Below are positions 1 to 5,455 of a stretch of 12,828 nt of DNA, piece after piece. A model generated the notes under the pieces. The model was not told the origin of the DNA, ran no database searches, and saw nothing but the letters and a program-made list of their open reading frames with translations. Origin of the DNA: an uncultured Collinsella sp. (lineage in GTDB: Bacteria > Actinomycetota > Coriobacteriia > Coriobacteriales > Coriobacteriaceae); assembly GCA_959599615.1 (NCBI GenBank), contig CAUGKA010000047.1:1-12828 (forward strand), written 5' to 3'. The number at the start of each line of letters is the position of its first letter. Position 1 is the stretch's first letter. A program made the translations under genes and the position numbers.

Positions 1-57
1 GCATAGCGGGTGGTTTCTGATGCGGCGCGCTGCGCGCCCCGCACAGGCTAAAGCCCG
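1..57. other. Non-coding window edge with an imperfect GC-rich hairpin
   Basis: No gene is supported here. Positions 21-43 form an imperfect GC-rich inverted repeat (TGCGG at 21-25 against CCGCA at 39-43, with GCGC-rich inner arms and a bulge). It has no T-run on either strand, so I do not call it a terminator. It lies downstream of the yqeY terminator and may belong to the neighbouring gene outside the window. Confidence 0.3.
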
Positions 58-94
58 TAAAATGAAAGGGCGCAGACCTTATGGTCGCGCCCTT
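58..94 (-). terminator. Intrinsic terminator of the prsA-like/yqeY unit
   Basis: On the minus strand AAGGGCGCGACC pairs with GGTCTGCGCCCTT. This gives an 8-bp outer and a 4-bp inner stem with one bulged base and a four-base loop, followed by a T-rich stretch (TTCATTTTA). It lies about 80 bases past the yqeY-like stop codon and is the most plausible end of that transcript. Confidence 0.65.
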
Positions 95-142
95 GAAATT
101 GAACGTCAGATTGCCGCGTGTACGGGTTTGCGGCGTCGGGCC

Positions 143-170
143 GTTACGCGGTTTGGTAAAACCGCGTAAC
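143..170 (-). repeat. Perfect 12-bp inverted repeat just after the yqeY-like stop
   Basis: GTTACGCGGTTT (143-154) and AAACCGCGTAAC (159-170) are perfect complements around a four-base loop. The hairpin begins three bases after the stop codon at 174-176. No U-run follows it on the minus strand, so it is not a canonical terminator. It could be a 3'-end stabilising structure or a short repetitive palindrome. TTACGCG occurs once more at 174-180. Confidence 0.7.
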
Positions 171-173
171 AAA

Positions 174-617
174 TTACGCGAGCTTTGCGCCGACGATCTT
201 TGCCGCGGCAGGCTTATCAAAGTTACCGCCGGTGGCCTTGCCGAGTGCTCCCATGACCTGGCCCATCTGCTTCTTGGACGTGGCGCCCAGCTCGGCGATG
301 ACCTGCTCGATCAGAGCCTCGAGCTCCTCGCCCGAAACCTGTGCGGGCAGCAGGCTCTCCAGAATCTTGACCTGCTCGGTCAGGTTGTCGGTACGGTCTT
401 GGTCGGTACCGGCCTTAATGGACATCTCCAGCGTCTCGCTCGTCTGCTTAATCAGACGCTTGATCATGCTGTTGACGTCTTCCTCGGTCACGTCGCGGCG
501 CTCGTTAACCTCGATATTCTTCACCTCGGCCTTGACCTGGCGAATGATGGACAGGCGAACCTTGTCCTTAGCCTTCATGGCGGCGATCATTTCCTTCTGC
601 AGCTCTTCGTTGGTCAT
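174..617 (-). CDS. GatB/YqeY domain-containing protein
   Basis: This small soluble protein of 147 residues belongs to the YqeY family, which resembles the C-terminal tRNA-binding tail domain of the amidotransferase subunit GatB; its own cellular role is not settled. The call rests on the full-length match to the family's usual size (about 150 residues) and its pattern. The N-terminus is amphipathic and charged, with a KDKVRLSIIRQVKAEVKN segment near residues 17-34. The C-terminus, GQVMGALGKATGG then DKPAAAKIVGAKL, is the conserved glycine/alanine-rich end. I chose the ATG at 617 because AGGAGG stands 8 bases upstream; an in-frame TTG at 623 lies too close to it. The gene follows the PrsA-like foldase by about 54 bases and is probably co-transcribed, ending at the terminator near 58-94. 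A paralogue-free role in tRNA charging is only inference. Confidence 0.9.
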   Translation of the reverse strand: MTNEELQKEMIAAMKAKDKVRLSIIRQVKAEVKNIEVNERRDVTEEDVNSMIKRLIKQTSETLEMSIKAGTDQDRTDNLTEQVKILESLLPAQVSGEELEALIEQVIAELGATSKKQMGQVMGALGKATGGNFDKPAAAKIVGAKLA

Positions 618-671
618 CTGCAAATCCTCCTCAATAGTGCGGGCGGCACTCGCACGGGCACCGCCCCATGA

Positions 672-1892
672 TTACTCAGTCGTCGACGAATTGTCAGTCG
701 AACTCTTGGTGACACCCTTCAGGCTGACGTTGTACGGCACGTCCTTGGGCATGGGATTGACGGTGATGTCGGCATCCTTCTTGTACTGCTCCAGCCACTC
801 GCTGTACGCGGTGCTGGCCGCCTGCGTCTTCACCACGTTGGAGACATACTTCTTGATGTCCTTGGGCACCTGTTTAATGTCATCGACTTGATTATCGACA
901 TGGAAGTAGTCGGTGCACTTGATGATGTGGTAGCCATAGGTCGACTCGATGACTTCGCTCACGTCGCCCTTGTTGAGCCCCTCGAGCGCCGCCTGGTAGC
1001 TGTCGACAAAGGTGGTGAGCTTATCCCAGCCCACATCGCCCTTCTTCTCCTTGGAACCGGTGTCCTCGGAGTACTGCTCAACGGCGTCCTCAAAGCTCAG
1101 CTCACCGGAGTTGATCTTGTCCAGGCACTCCTGCGCCTTGGCCTTGGCGGCAGCCTTGTCCTCGTCGGAAGCGTCGGAATCAACCTTGATCAGGATGTTC
1201 GACGAGCGGCGGGCGTCGTTGTAGCTGGACAGGTTTTCGTTGATGTAATCGACGATCTCGCTGTCCTTGGGCTTGCTCGTGGGCGCGACGGCATCCTTGA
1301 GTTTCTGCTGCGCCAGACTCTCCTTGAGCGAATCCTTGTAGGTATCCTCGGTATAGCCGTAGGTCTTGAGGGTCTTCTTAAAGGCTTTGGCGCCGCCGGC
1401 ACTCTTACAGGCGTCCTTCCAGGCCTTCTCGACCTCCTCGTCCGACACCGTCACGCCGTTCTCCTTCTGTGCCTGTTGAAGCAGAATCTGCTGCGTGTAG
1501 GAGTCGATGAGTTGCTTGCGGTACTTCTTGGGCGTGAGGTCGTTGTCGACCAGATACTGCGCCCAGTCCTTGTCCTTGGTGTAGCCGTAGGACGTGCGCA
1601 TGCTCATGATCTGCTTGGTCACGGTGTCCTCGGTGAGGTTGGTGCCGTTGATGGTGGCGGCAACACCGCCGGTCAGCTTGTAGCCCGAGGTATCCTCTGC
1701 CTGCGACATGAGACCGGAGCACGCCATGGCCGAGATGGAAAGCAGCATTGCCAGCACGCCGATAACCACCAGGACGATCTTGACGGTCTTAGACACGTAC
1801 GTCTTGCGCTGCTTCTTACGAGAGCTGGAGGCGGCGCGAGCCTGCTGCTCGGGCGTCGGCGCGGCCTCAGAGTTCTTTTTCTTGTTTGCCAT
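672..1892 (-). CDS. PrsA-like parvulin-type peptidyl-prolyl cis-trans isomerase (foldase)
   Basis: This is an exported, membrane-tethered foldase that would help secreted proteins fold on the outer face of the membrane. The 406 residues begin with a lysine/arginine-rich cytoplasmic stretch (1-35), then one hydrophobic segment (about 36-57) ending in AMACSG. Next comes a charged SurA/PrsA-type chaperone region (about 75-215), and a parvulin (rotamase) domain at about 225-330. The parvulin motifs are visible: SSNILIKVD at its start, SFEDAVEQYSEDTGSKEKKGD in the middle, and YGYHIIKC near its end, where His322 fits the active-site histidine. The tail is Ser/Thr-rich. C58 could be a lipidated cysteine, but the lipobox is not canonical (Ala rather than Leu at -3), so a simple N-terminal anchor is equally likely. 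AAAGG lies 6 bases before the ATG. A YqeY homologue follows. The enzyme class is sure; the substrate is unknown. Confidence 0.9.
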   Translation of the reverse strand: MANKKKNSEAAPTPEQQARAASSSRKKQRKTYVSKTVKIVLVVIGVLAMLLSISAMACSGLMSQAEDTSGYKLTGGVAATINGTNLTEDTVTKQIMSMRTSYGYTKDKDWAQYLVDNDLTPKKYRKQLIDSYTQQILLQQAQKENGVTVSDEEVEKAWKDACKSAGGAKAFKKTLKTYGYTEDTYKDSLKESLAQQKLKDAVAPTSKPKDSEIVDYINENLSSYNDARRSSNILIKVDSDASDEDKAAAKAKAQECLDKINSGELSFEDAVEQYSEDTGSKEKKGDVGWDKLTTFVDSYQAALEGLNKGDVSEVIESTYGYHIIKCTDYFHVDNQVDDIKQVPKDIKKYVSNVVKTQAASTAYSEWLEQYKKDADITVNPMPKDVPYNVSLKGVTKSSTDNSSTTE

Positions 1893-2027
1893 AGTTGGCC
1901 TTTCGCATCACGAATCGAACAAACGCCATTGTGTCACAACGCGGCCCCCGCGACAAAGGGGGCAACCCTGGCACTTGGGGACGTTCCTTTTCTGCCGACA
2001 GTTAGGGACTGTCCCCAAGTGCTGGCT
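1893..2027 (-). other. Structured intergenic region between PTS EIIA and prsA-like gene
   Basis: This gap of 135 bases holds two inverted repeats and no gene: the palindromic element at 1971-2022 and a smaller hairpin, GCCCCC (1944-1949) against GGGGGC (1958-1963) with an eight-base loop. A weak promoter for the foldase could be read on the minus strand (TTGTCG, 17 bases, CACAAT), but both boxes match consensus at only four of six positions, so I do not list it separately. Confidence 0.5.
1971..2022. repeat. Palindromic repeat with GCACTTGGGGAC ends (REP/MITE-like)
   Basis: The ends GCACTTGGGGAC (1971-1982) and GTCCCCAAGTGC (2011-2022) are perfect 12-bp inverted repeats. A second, internal hairpin is perfect for six base pairs: GACAGT (1997-2002) and ACTGTC (2008-2013) around TAGGG. 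The element begins five bases after the stop codon of the PTS EIIA gene. There is no U-run after the stem on either strand. The GGGGAC-GTTCC core resembles short repeats I recall scattered through Coriobacteriia and Clostridia intergenic regions; that family assignment is from memory, while the structure is seen directly. Confidence 0.65.
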
Positions 2028-2492
2028 TTAAAAGTGACGGCGGATGGCGTCGACCATGCCCTGGGGCGTGGTCTGGCCGAGCACGTCGGCTGCGGCATCG
2101 GCGTTCATAAAGATATTCATAAGCGCCTGCAGGGCCTCGACCTGGCCGCCCGGCTCGGCAATGCCCAGATTGATGACGATCTGCGCCGGCACGGGGGCGC
2201 CCATGCCCGCCATGGCATTGAACGTCACGGGAGCGGCGGGCTTCACCACCGCGATATAGGGCCTAGCCACAAACCCCGGATCGGTATGCGGGATGGCGAT
2301 ATTTGCCGCCGGCATGGCAAGACCCGTGGGATAGGCATCCTCGCGCGTGCGAACGGCGTCAAGCCAACCGTCGGCAATGTAGCCGCGCGGAGCAAGTTCA
2401 CTCTCGAGCTGCGCAAACACCTCATCCGGCGTCGCACACTCCCAATCAAAAAACACCAGCTCAGGCGTAAACAGCGCCTCGTTATCCGCCAT
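2028..2492 (-). CDS. Orphan PTS EIIA domain protein (fructose/galactitol, GatA-like)
   Basis: This 154-residue cytoplasmic phosphocarrier matches the PTS_EIIA_2 (mannitol/fructose/galactitol) family in length and pattern. EIIA passes phosphate from HPr to an EIIB. The diagnostic part is YPTGLAM then NIAIPHTD, with His69 as the likely phosphorylated residue; VTFNAMAGMGAPVPAQIVINL and QVEALQALMNIF follow as in GatA proteins. The frame stays open upstream to an ATG at 2606, but that would overlap the PIN gene; the ATG at 2492 has GGAGG five bases before it and gives the family's normal length. No EIIB or EIIC gene lies in the window, so it either serves a transporter encoded elsewhere or is regulatory. 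It lies 65 bases after the PIN gene on the same strand; whether they share a transcript is unclear, because I see only weak promoter-like boxes in the gap. Confidence 0.85.
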   Translation of the reverse strand: MADNEALFTPELVFFDWECATPDEVFAQLESELAPRGYIADGWLDAVRTREDAYPTGLAMPAANIAIPHTDPGFVARPYIAVVKPAAPVTFNAMAGMGAPVPAQIVINLGIAEPGGQVEALQALMNIFMNADAAADVLGQTTPQGMVDAIRRHF

Positions 2493-2557
2493 ACCGTCCT
2501 CCAAAGTTGCATGAGGGCCACAATGCTCAATATGATAGCGAAACGGAGTATGCAAGG

Positions 2558-3025
2558 TTAGCCGAGGATCCCGATGAGCTCGAGTGCGCGCGCGGGCGTC
2601 AGGCATACCTCGGGCATCACCTCCAACATGCGTCGGTCGCTCGTGACAACATAGTCGACATCCGCCGTATCGCCCGATGCAATGATGAGATTGTCCTCGA
2701 GGTCAGGCATACGCTTGCCGAGCATGCGCGCCATCTCGCACTCCGCCAACGAAAGCGGAGAGGCCGTTGCCACCTGCATCATATGCTCGATACAGGCCCA
2801 CGCAGCCGGAATGAACGACGCGTTATCCCCATTCACGTTCCGCCGAGCGAGACGCCGAGGCAAGATATAGAACAGGTCCTTTGCCGTCGTTGGCGCGTAC
2901 AGAAGGTCGATCTTTCCCGCTTCGGCCAGCTCAACCAATCTCGTCGCTTCGCCAAACGCTCCCTCTTGCAGGTAATAATCGAGCCAAACGTTCGTGTCTA
3001 CCAAGAGTCGTTTCGCCGCAATCAT
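2558..3025 (-). CDS. PIN-domain toxin (VapC-like ribonuclease)
   Basis: The PIN domain is a metal-dependent RNase fold, used here probably as the toxin of a type II toxin-antitoxin pair. The 155-residue length is typical. Acidic residues fall where the fold needs them: LLVDTNVWLD gives Asp10 and Asp16 at the N-terminus, MPDLEDNLIIASG gives Asp108, Glu110 and Asp111, and VVTSDRRM gives Asp130. An ATG six bases further upstream (3031) is in frame, but the GAGG ribosome site is only three bases from it and nine from the ATG at 3025. The latter also forms an ATGA overlap with the antitoxin stop, so I chose 3025. Translational coupling to the antitoxin is therefore likely. RNA target unknown; the toxin role is inferred from family and context. 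Confidence 0.87.
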   Translation of the reverse strand: MIAAKRLLVDTNVWLDYYLQEGAFGEATRLVELAEAGKIDLLYAPTTAKDLFYILPRRLARRNVNGDNASFIPAAWACIEHMMQVATASPLSLAECEMARMLGKRMPDLEDNLIIASGDTADVDYVVTSDRRMLEVMPEVCLTPARALELIGILG

Positions 3026-3366
3026 CGGCAATTCACCTCTATGTCGGCAATCATCGCATCATACATATCATCGCGTACGGCATCCCAGTCTTCCGCCGAT
3101 GATTCGCCTGGCGCAAAATCCGACGCGCTCAATCCCAACGAGGAAAAAGCCAGGCCACACCCCTGCTCGGCAAGACTCTTCGCACGAGACGTCTCGCACC
3201 CATCCGTCACCATAAATCCCGGCAACGTTTGATGTTCGGCAAGATAGGTCCAAAGCGCACGAATGGCGTCACTCGGCCCCAACCCATTACGAGTCAGGAC
3301 CGCATCGCCACCGGCCTTGAGCATAGGGTCGATTCGCGTGTTGAGCTGCACCGTTGCTGTACCCAT
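3022..3366 (-). CDS. RelB/DinJ-like ribbon-helix-helix antitoxin
   Basis: This 114-residue protein precedes the PIN toxin and overlaps it by four bases, the classic antitoxin-toxin order. Residues 4-45 fit the RelB/DinJ ribbon-helix-helix domain: a short strand (ATVQLNTRIDP), then helices around LKAGGDAVLTRNGLGPSDAIRALWTYLAEH and the usual LPG. That domain would dimerise, bind the promoter and repress it. The acidic C-terminal half (about 83-114) would wrap the toxin. AGAGAGGAG lies about seven bases before the ATG. A palindrome on the extended -10 just upstream is the probable operator. RelB/DinJ antitoxins are best known with RelE/YafQ-type toxins, so pairing with a PIN protein is a mixed arrangement. 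The middle part (50-85) is not recognised. Confidence 0.8.
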   Translation of the reverse strand: MGTATVQLNTRIDPMLKAGGDAVLTRNGLGPSDAIRALWTYLAEHQTLPGFMVTDGCETSRAKSLAEQGCGLAFSSLGLSASDFAPGESSAEDWDAVRDDMYDAMIADIEVNCR

Positions 3367-3382
3367 AGTGGCTCCTCTCTAC

Positions 3383-3418
3383 TTGCTAGCAGTATAGCAA
3401 ACAGAGCAGACCGCACAA
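3383..3418 (-). promoter_or_regulatory. Toxin-antitoxin promoter with palindromic operator
   Basis: On the minus strand an extended -10 (TGC then TATACT) lies 16 bases after TTGTGC. A perfect inverted repeat, TTGCTA (3395-3400) with TAGCAA (3383-3388) around six bases, sits directly on the -10. It ends 17 bases before the antitoxin ATG. This is where an autoregulating antitoxin would bind; binding itself is inferred. Confidence 0.6.
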
Positions 3419-3449
3419 AAGGGCCCCGCCCGCTCGCGGACGAGGCCCT
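3416..3449 (-). terminator. Intrinsic terminator after purN
   Basis: AGGGCCTCGTCC pairs with GGGCGGGGCCCT (12 bp, two G-U pairs) around a six-base loop, followed by TTTTG on the minus strand. It lies about 60 bases after the purN stop, and its T-run runs straight into the -35 region of the antitoxin promoter. Confidence 0.85.
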
Positions 3450-3508
3450 GTCAGATTTTCTAGATCGTTTACGTCCCAAAGAACGCTCAATGAACGCTCT
3501 ACACACGA

Positions 3509-4207
3509 CTAACGTGCCGGGTCAATTGCCACCTTGCCGCTCTCCAGCACGTGGACGCGGCCGTCGGCGAGCATTTGCACGACCTCGGGATACAGCACGT
3601 GCTCAATCGCGTGGATGTGCTCCTCGAGCGTGTCGACATCCCAGCCCTCCTCAACAGCCAGCGCGCGCTGGGCGATGATGGGGCCGTTATCGTAGATCTC
3701 GTTGGCAAAATGCACGGTCACACCGGTCACCTTGACGCCGCGCGCAAAGGCATCGTCGATCGCATGCGCGCCGGTAAAGCTCGGCAGCAGCGCCGGATGC
3801 AAATTGACCACGCGATTGGGAAACGCCGCCAGCAGCGGCGTGTGCACCATGCGCATGTAGCCGGCCATGACCACATACTCGCAACCGCGCTCGAGCAGCT
3901 CGTGCGCGATGATCTCGTCAGCCGCGATGGGGTCGGCATAGACATCCTTGGACAGCGTGAGTGTCTGGATGCCCGCACGCTCCGCACGCTGCAGGCCCTT
4001 GGCCGAAGGACGGCTCGAGACCACAAGCTCAATCGAAGCATTGAGTTTGCCGGCGGCGATCAGATCGATCAGCGCCTGCAGGTTGGTACCCGAACCGCTG
4101 ATGAGCACACCGATCTTGAGCGGCTCTGCCGTATCGGTGCCGGTCGGACGGGTGTAGGGCACAAAGCCCAGGCCCTCACTAGCAGCCATCTGATCGTTAT
4201 CGCTCAT
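3509..4207 (-). CDS. purN: Phosphoribosylglycinamide formyltransferase (GART)
   Basis: PurN transfers a formyl group from 10-formyltetrahydrofolate to GAR, giving FGAR, the third step of IMP synthesis, in the cytoplasm. The 232 residues include KIGVLISGSGTNLQALID (31-48), the phosphate-binding start of the fold. NLHPALLPSF follows with Asn135 and His137, and YDNGPIIAQ with Asp173; these match the Asn-His-Asp catalytic set known in E. coli PurN. About 30 residues precede the fold, more than in E. coli (212 residues in all), and look unstructured; a later in-frame ATG (residue 7) has no ribosome site, so I keep the ATG at 4207. That start lies inside the end of purM (11-base overlap), pointing to translational coupling. 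purN is the last gene of the purF-purM-purN operon, closed by a strong terminator. Confidence 0.97.
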   Translation of the reverse strand: MSDNDQMAASEGLGFVPYTRPTGTDTAEPLKIGVLISGSGTNLQALIDLIAAGKLNASIELVVSSRPSAKGLQRAERAGIQTLTLSKDVYADPIAADEIIAHELLERGCEYVVMAGYMRMVHTPLLAAFPNRVVNLHPALLPSFTGAHAIDDAFARGVKVTGVTVHFANEIYDNGPIIAQRALAVEEGWDVDTLEEHIHAIEHVLYPEVVQMLADGRVHVLESGKVAIDPAR

Positions 4208-5300
4208 CGGAGTACACGACCTTACCGGAACCCTCGACGCACTCGCCCACGCGGAACGGCTTCTCGCCCAGCGCGACCAGGGCCTCGGTAACCGCGGCCT
4301 CGTCCTCGGAGGCGACGATCAGGCACAGGCCAACGCCCATGTTGAAGGTCTTGCATGCCTCGTTGGGCACGAGCTCGGCCTGGCGCGACACGTAGGTGAT
4401 GACGGGCGGAACGTCCCAGCCCATCTCGGCGCCGTTGCGGGTGACCACGGCGTCGACGTCGTCGGCGAGCGCGCGGTTGAGGTTCTCGGTAATACCGCCG
4501 CCAGTGATGTGGGCGATGGCGTGCACGTTGGCGCCGCCGCGCAGCAGCTCCAGAATCGGCTTGACGTAGATGCGCGTGGGAGCCAGCAGGGCGTCAGCGA
4601 GCGATGCGCCGCCGAGCTCCTCGAGCGGACGGCTCAGCTCCTCGGCCTTAGCGGCGGCCTCGGGCGTGCCCGGCTTAATGCCGTCGACGCCAATGACCTT
4701 ACGCACGAGCGAGTAGCCGTTGGAGTGCACGCCGGTGGAAGGCAGGCCCAGAATCACGTCGCCGGGGCGGACGTTCGCGGGATCGAGCATCTTGGGACGG
4801 TCGACGACGCCCACGGTAAAGCCGGCGAGGTCGTAATCGGCGGGGGCCATAACGCCCGGGTGCTCGGCCATCTCGCCACCCACGAGCGCGCAGCCCGCGA
4901 GCTTGCAGCCGTCGGCCACGCCCTTGATGATCTTTGCCATGTGCTCGGCCTCGATGTGGCCGATGGCGACGTAGTCCAAGAAGAACAGCGGCTCGGCGCC
5001 CGAAGCCAAAATGTCATTGACGCACATGGCGACCAGGTCCTGGCCCACCGTCTCGTGACGGTCCATGATCTGGGCGAGCACGAGCTTGGTGCCCACGCCG
5101 TCGGTGCCGCTGATCAAGATCGGGTCTTCCATATCCTTGAGCGCGGCGGCCGAGAACAGGCCACCAAAGCCACCGATGCCGCCGATGACCTCGGGGCGGT
5201 TGGTGTCCTTGACCATCTGCTTAATAGCGTCGACGGCGCGGCCGCCCTCGGCGGTATCGACGCCGGCGTCCTCGTACGTCACATGCTTGCTGTCGCTCAT
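4197..5300 (-). CDS. purM: Phosphoribosylformylglycinamidine cyclo-ligase (AIR synthetase)
   Basis: PurM closes the imidazole ring, converting FGAM to AIR with ATP, step five of the pathway. The 367 residues are close to the family's usual 340-350. Clear marks are TYEDAGVDTAEGG near the N-terminus, the IGGFGGLF segment (42-49), GTDGVGTK (65-72), QDLVAMCVNDIL (87-98), FFLDYVA (106-112) and GGEMAEHPGV (141-150), followed by the C-terminal GVHSNGYSLVRK and HITGGGITENL motifs. A GGAAGG ribosome site stands 5 bases before the ATG. The gene sits 154 bases after purF, with three hairpins between them, and overlaps purN. Its product's substrate, FGAM, needs PurL/Q/S, whose genes are not in the window. 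Nothing is missing from the sequence. Confidence 0.98.
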   Translation of the reverse strand: MSDSKHVTYEDAGVDTAEGGRAVDAIKQMVKDTNRPEVIGGIGGFGGLFSAAALKDMEDPILISGTDGVGTKLVLAQIMDRHETVGQDLVAMCVNDILASGAEPLFFLDYVAIGHIEAEHMAKIIKGVADGCKLAGCALVGGEMAEHPGVMAPADYDLAGFTVGVVDRPKMLDPANVRPGDVILGLPSTGVHSNGYSLVRKVIGVDGIKPGTPEAAAKAEELSRPLEELGGASLADALLAPTRIYVKPILELLRGGANVHAIAHITGGGITENLNRALADDVDAVVTRNGAEMGWDVPPVITYVSRQAELVPNEACKTFNMGVGLCLIVASEDEAAVTEALVALGEKPFRVGECVEGSGKVVYSDER

Positions 5301-5454
5301 CTGAGCCTTCCTCTCCCACTACCGTGGCGCCGCGCGGGTGCCACGGTGCTCATAGTTGCGTTCATTTCGGCGCGCACCATAACAGCACGCGCCGTCATAT
5401 CAACAAAACGCAGGTAAAACCTACCAAAATAAACCTGTCCTCACATGGCAGGTT
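5301..5454 (-). other. Structured purF-purM intergenic region
   Basis: This 154-base gap inside the purine operon carries three hairpins in minus-strand order. The first (5431-5455) overlaps the purF stop: AAACCTG/CAGGTTT, plus two more pairs across a bulge, followed by ATTTTGG. The second (5369-5393) is GGCGCGTGC/GTGCGCGCC. The third (5321-5347) is ACCGTGGC/GCCACGGT, ending about 20 bases before the purM ATG. No convincing promoter was found. The first hairpin resembles a weak terminator or attenuator; CAGGT in its right arm could instead pair with ACCTG at 5411-5415. Confidence 0.6.
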
Positions 5455-5455
5455 T
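5424..5455 (-). terminator. Weak terminator or attenuator hairpin after purF
   Basis: A seven-pair stem (AAACCTG with CAGGTTT) continues for two G-C pairs across one bulged base. Its loop is six bases, and ATTTTGG follows. The short stem and short U-run suggest only partial termination, which would lower purM-purN relative to purF. Confidence 0.4.

Noticed and set aside
1708..2031. Plus-strand open frame reading through the palindromic repeat (HLGTFLFCRQLGTVPKCW)
   Set aside because: The peptide is simply the translation of the repeat element; such frames recur wherever the repeat does and are not genes.
888..2561. Plus-strand open frame (557 codons) across prsA-like gene, repeat and EIIA gene
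   Set aside because: It crosses two convincing minus-strand genes and their gap, with no ribosome site or domain.
2493..2606. N-terminal extension of the EIIA protein to the ATG at 2606
   Set aside because: It would overlap the PIN gene by 49 bases, lacks family similarity, and the ATG at 2492 has a good GGAGG site.
4509..5417. Plus-strand open frame opposite purM
   Set aside because: Shadow of purM; no domain, and it extends into the purF-purM gap hairpins.
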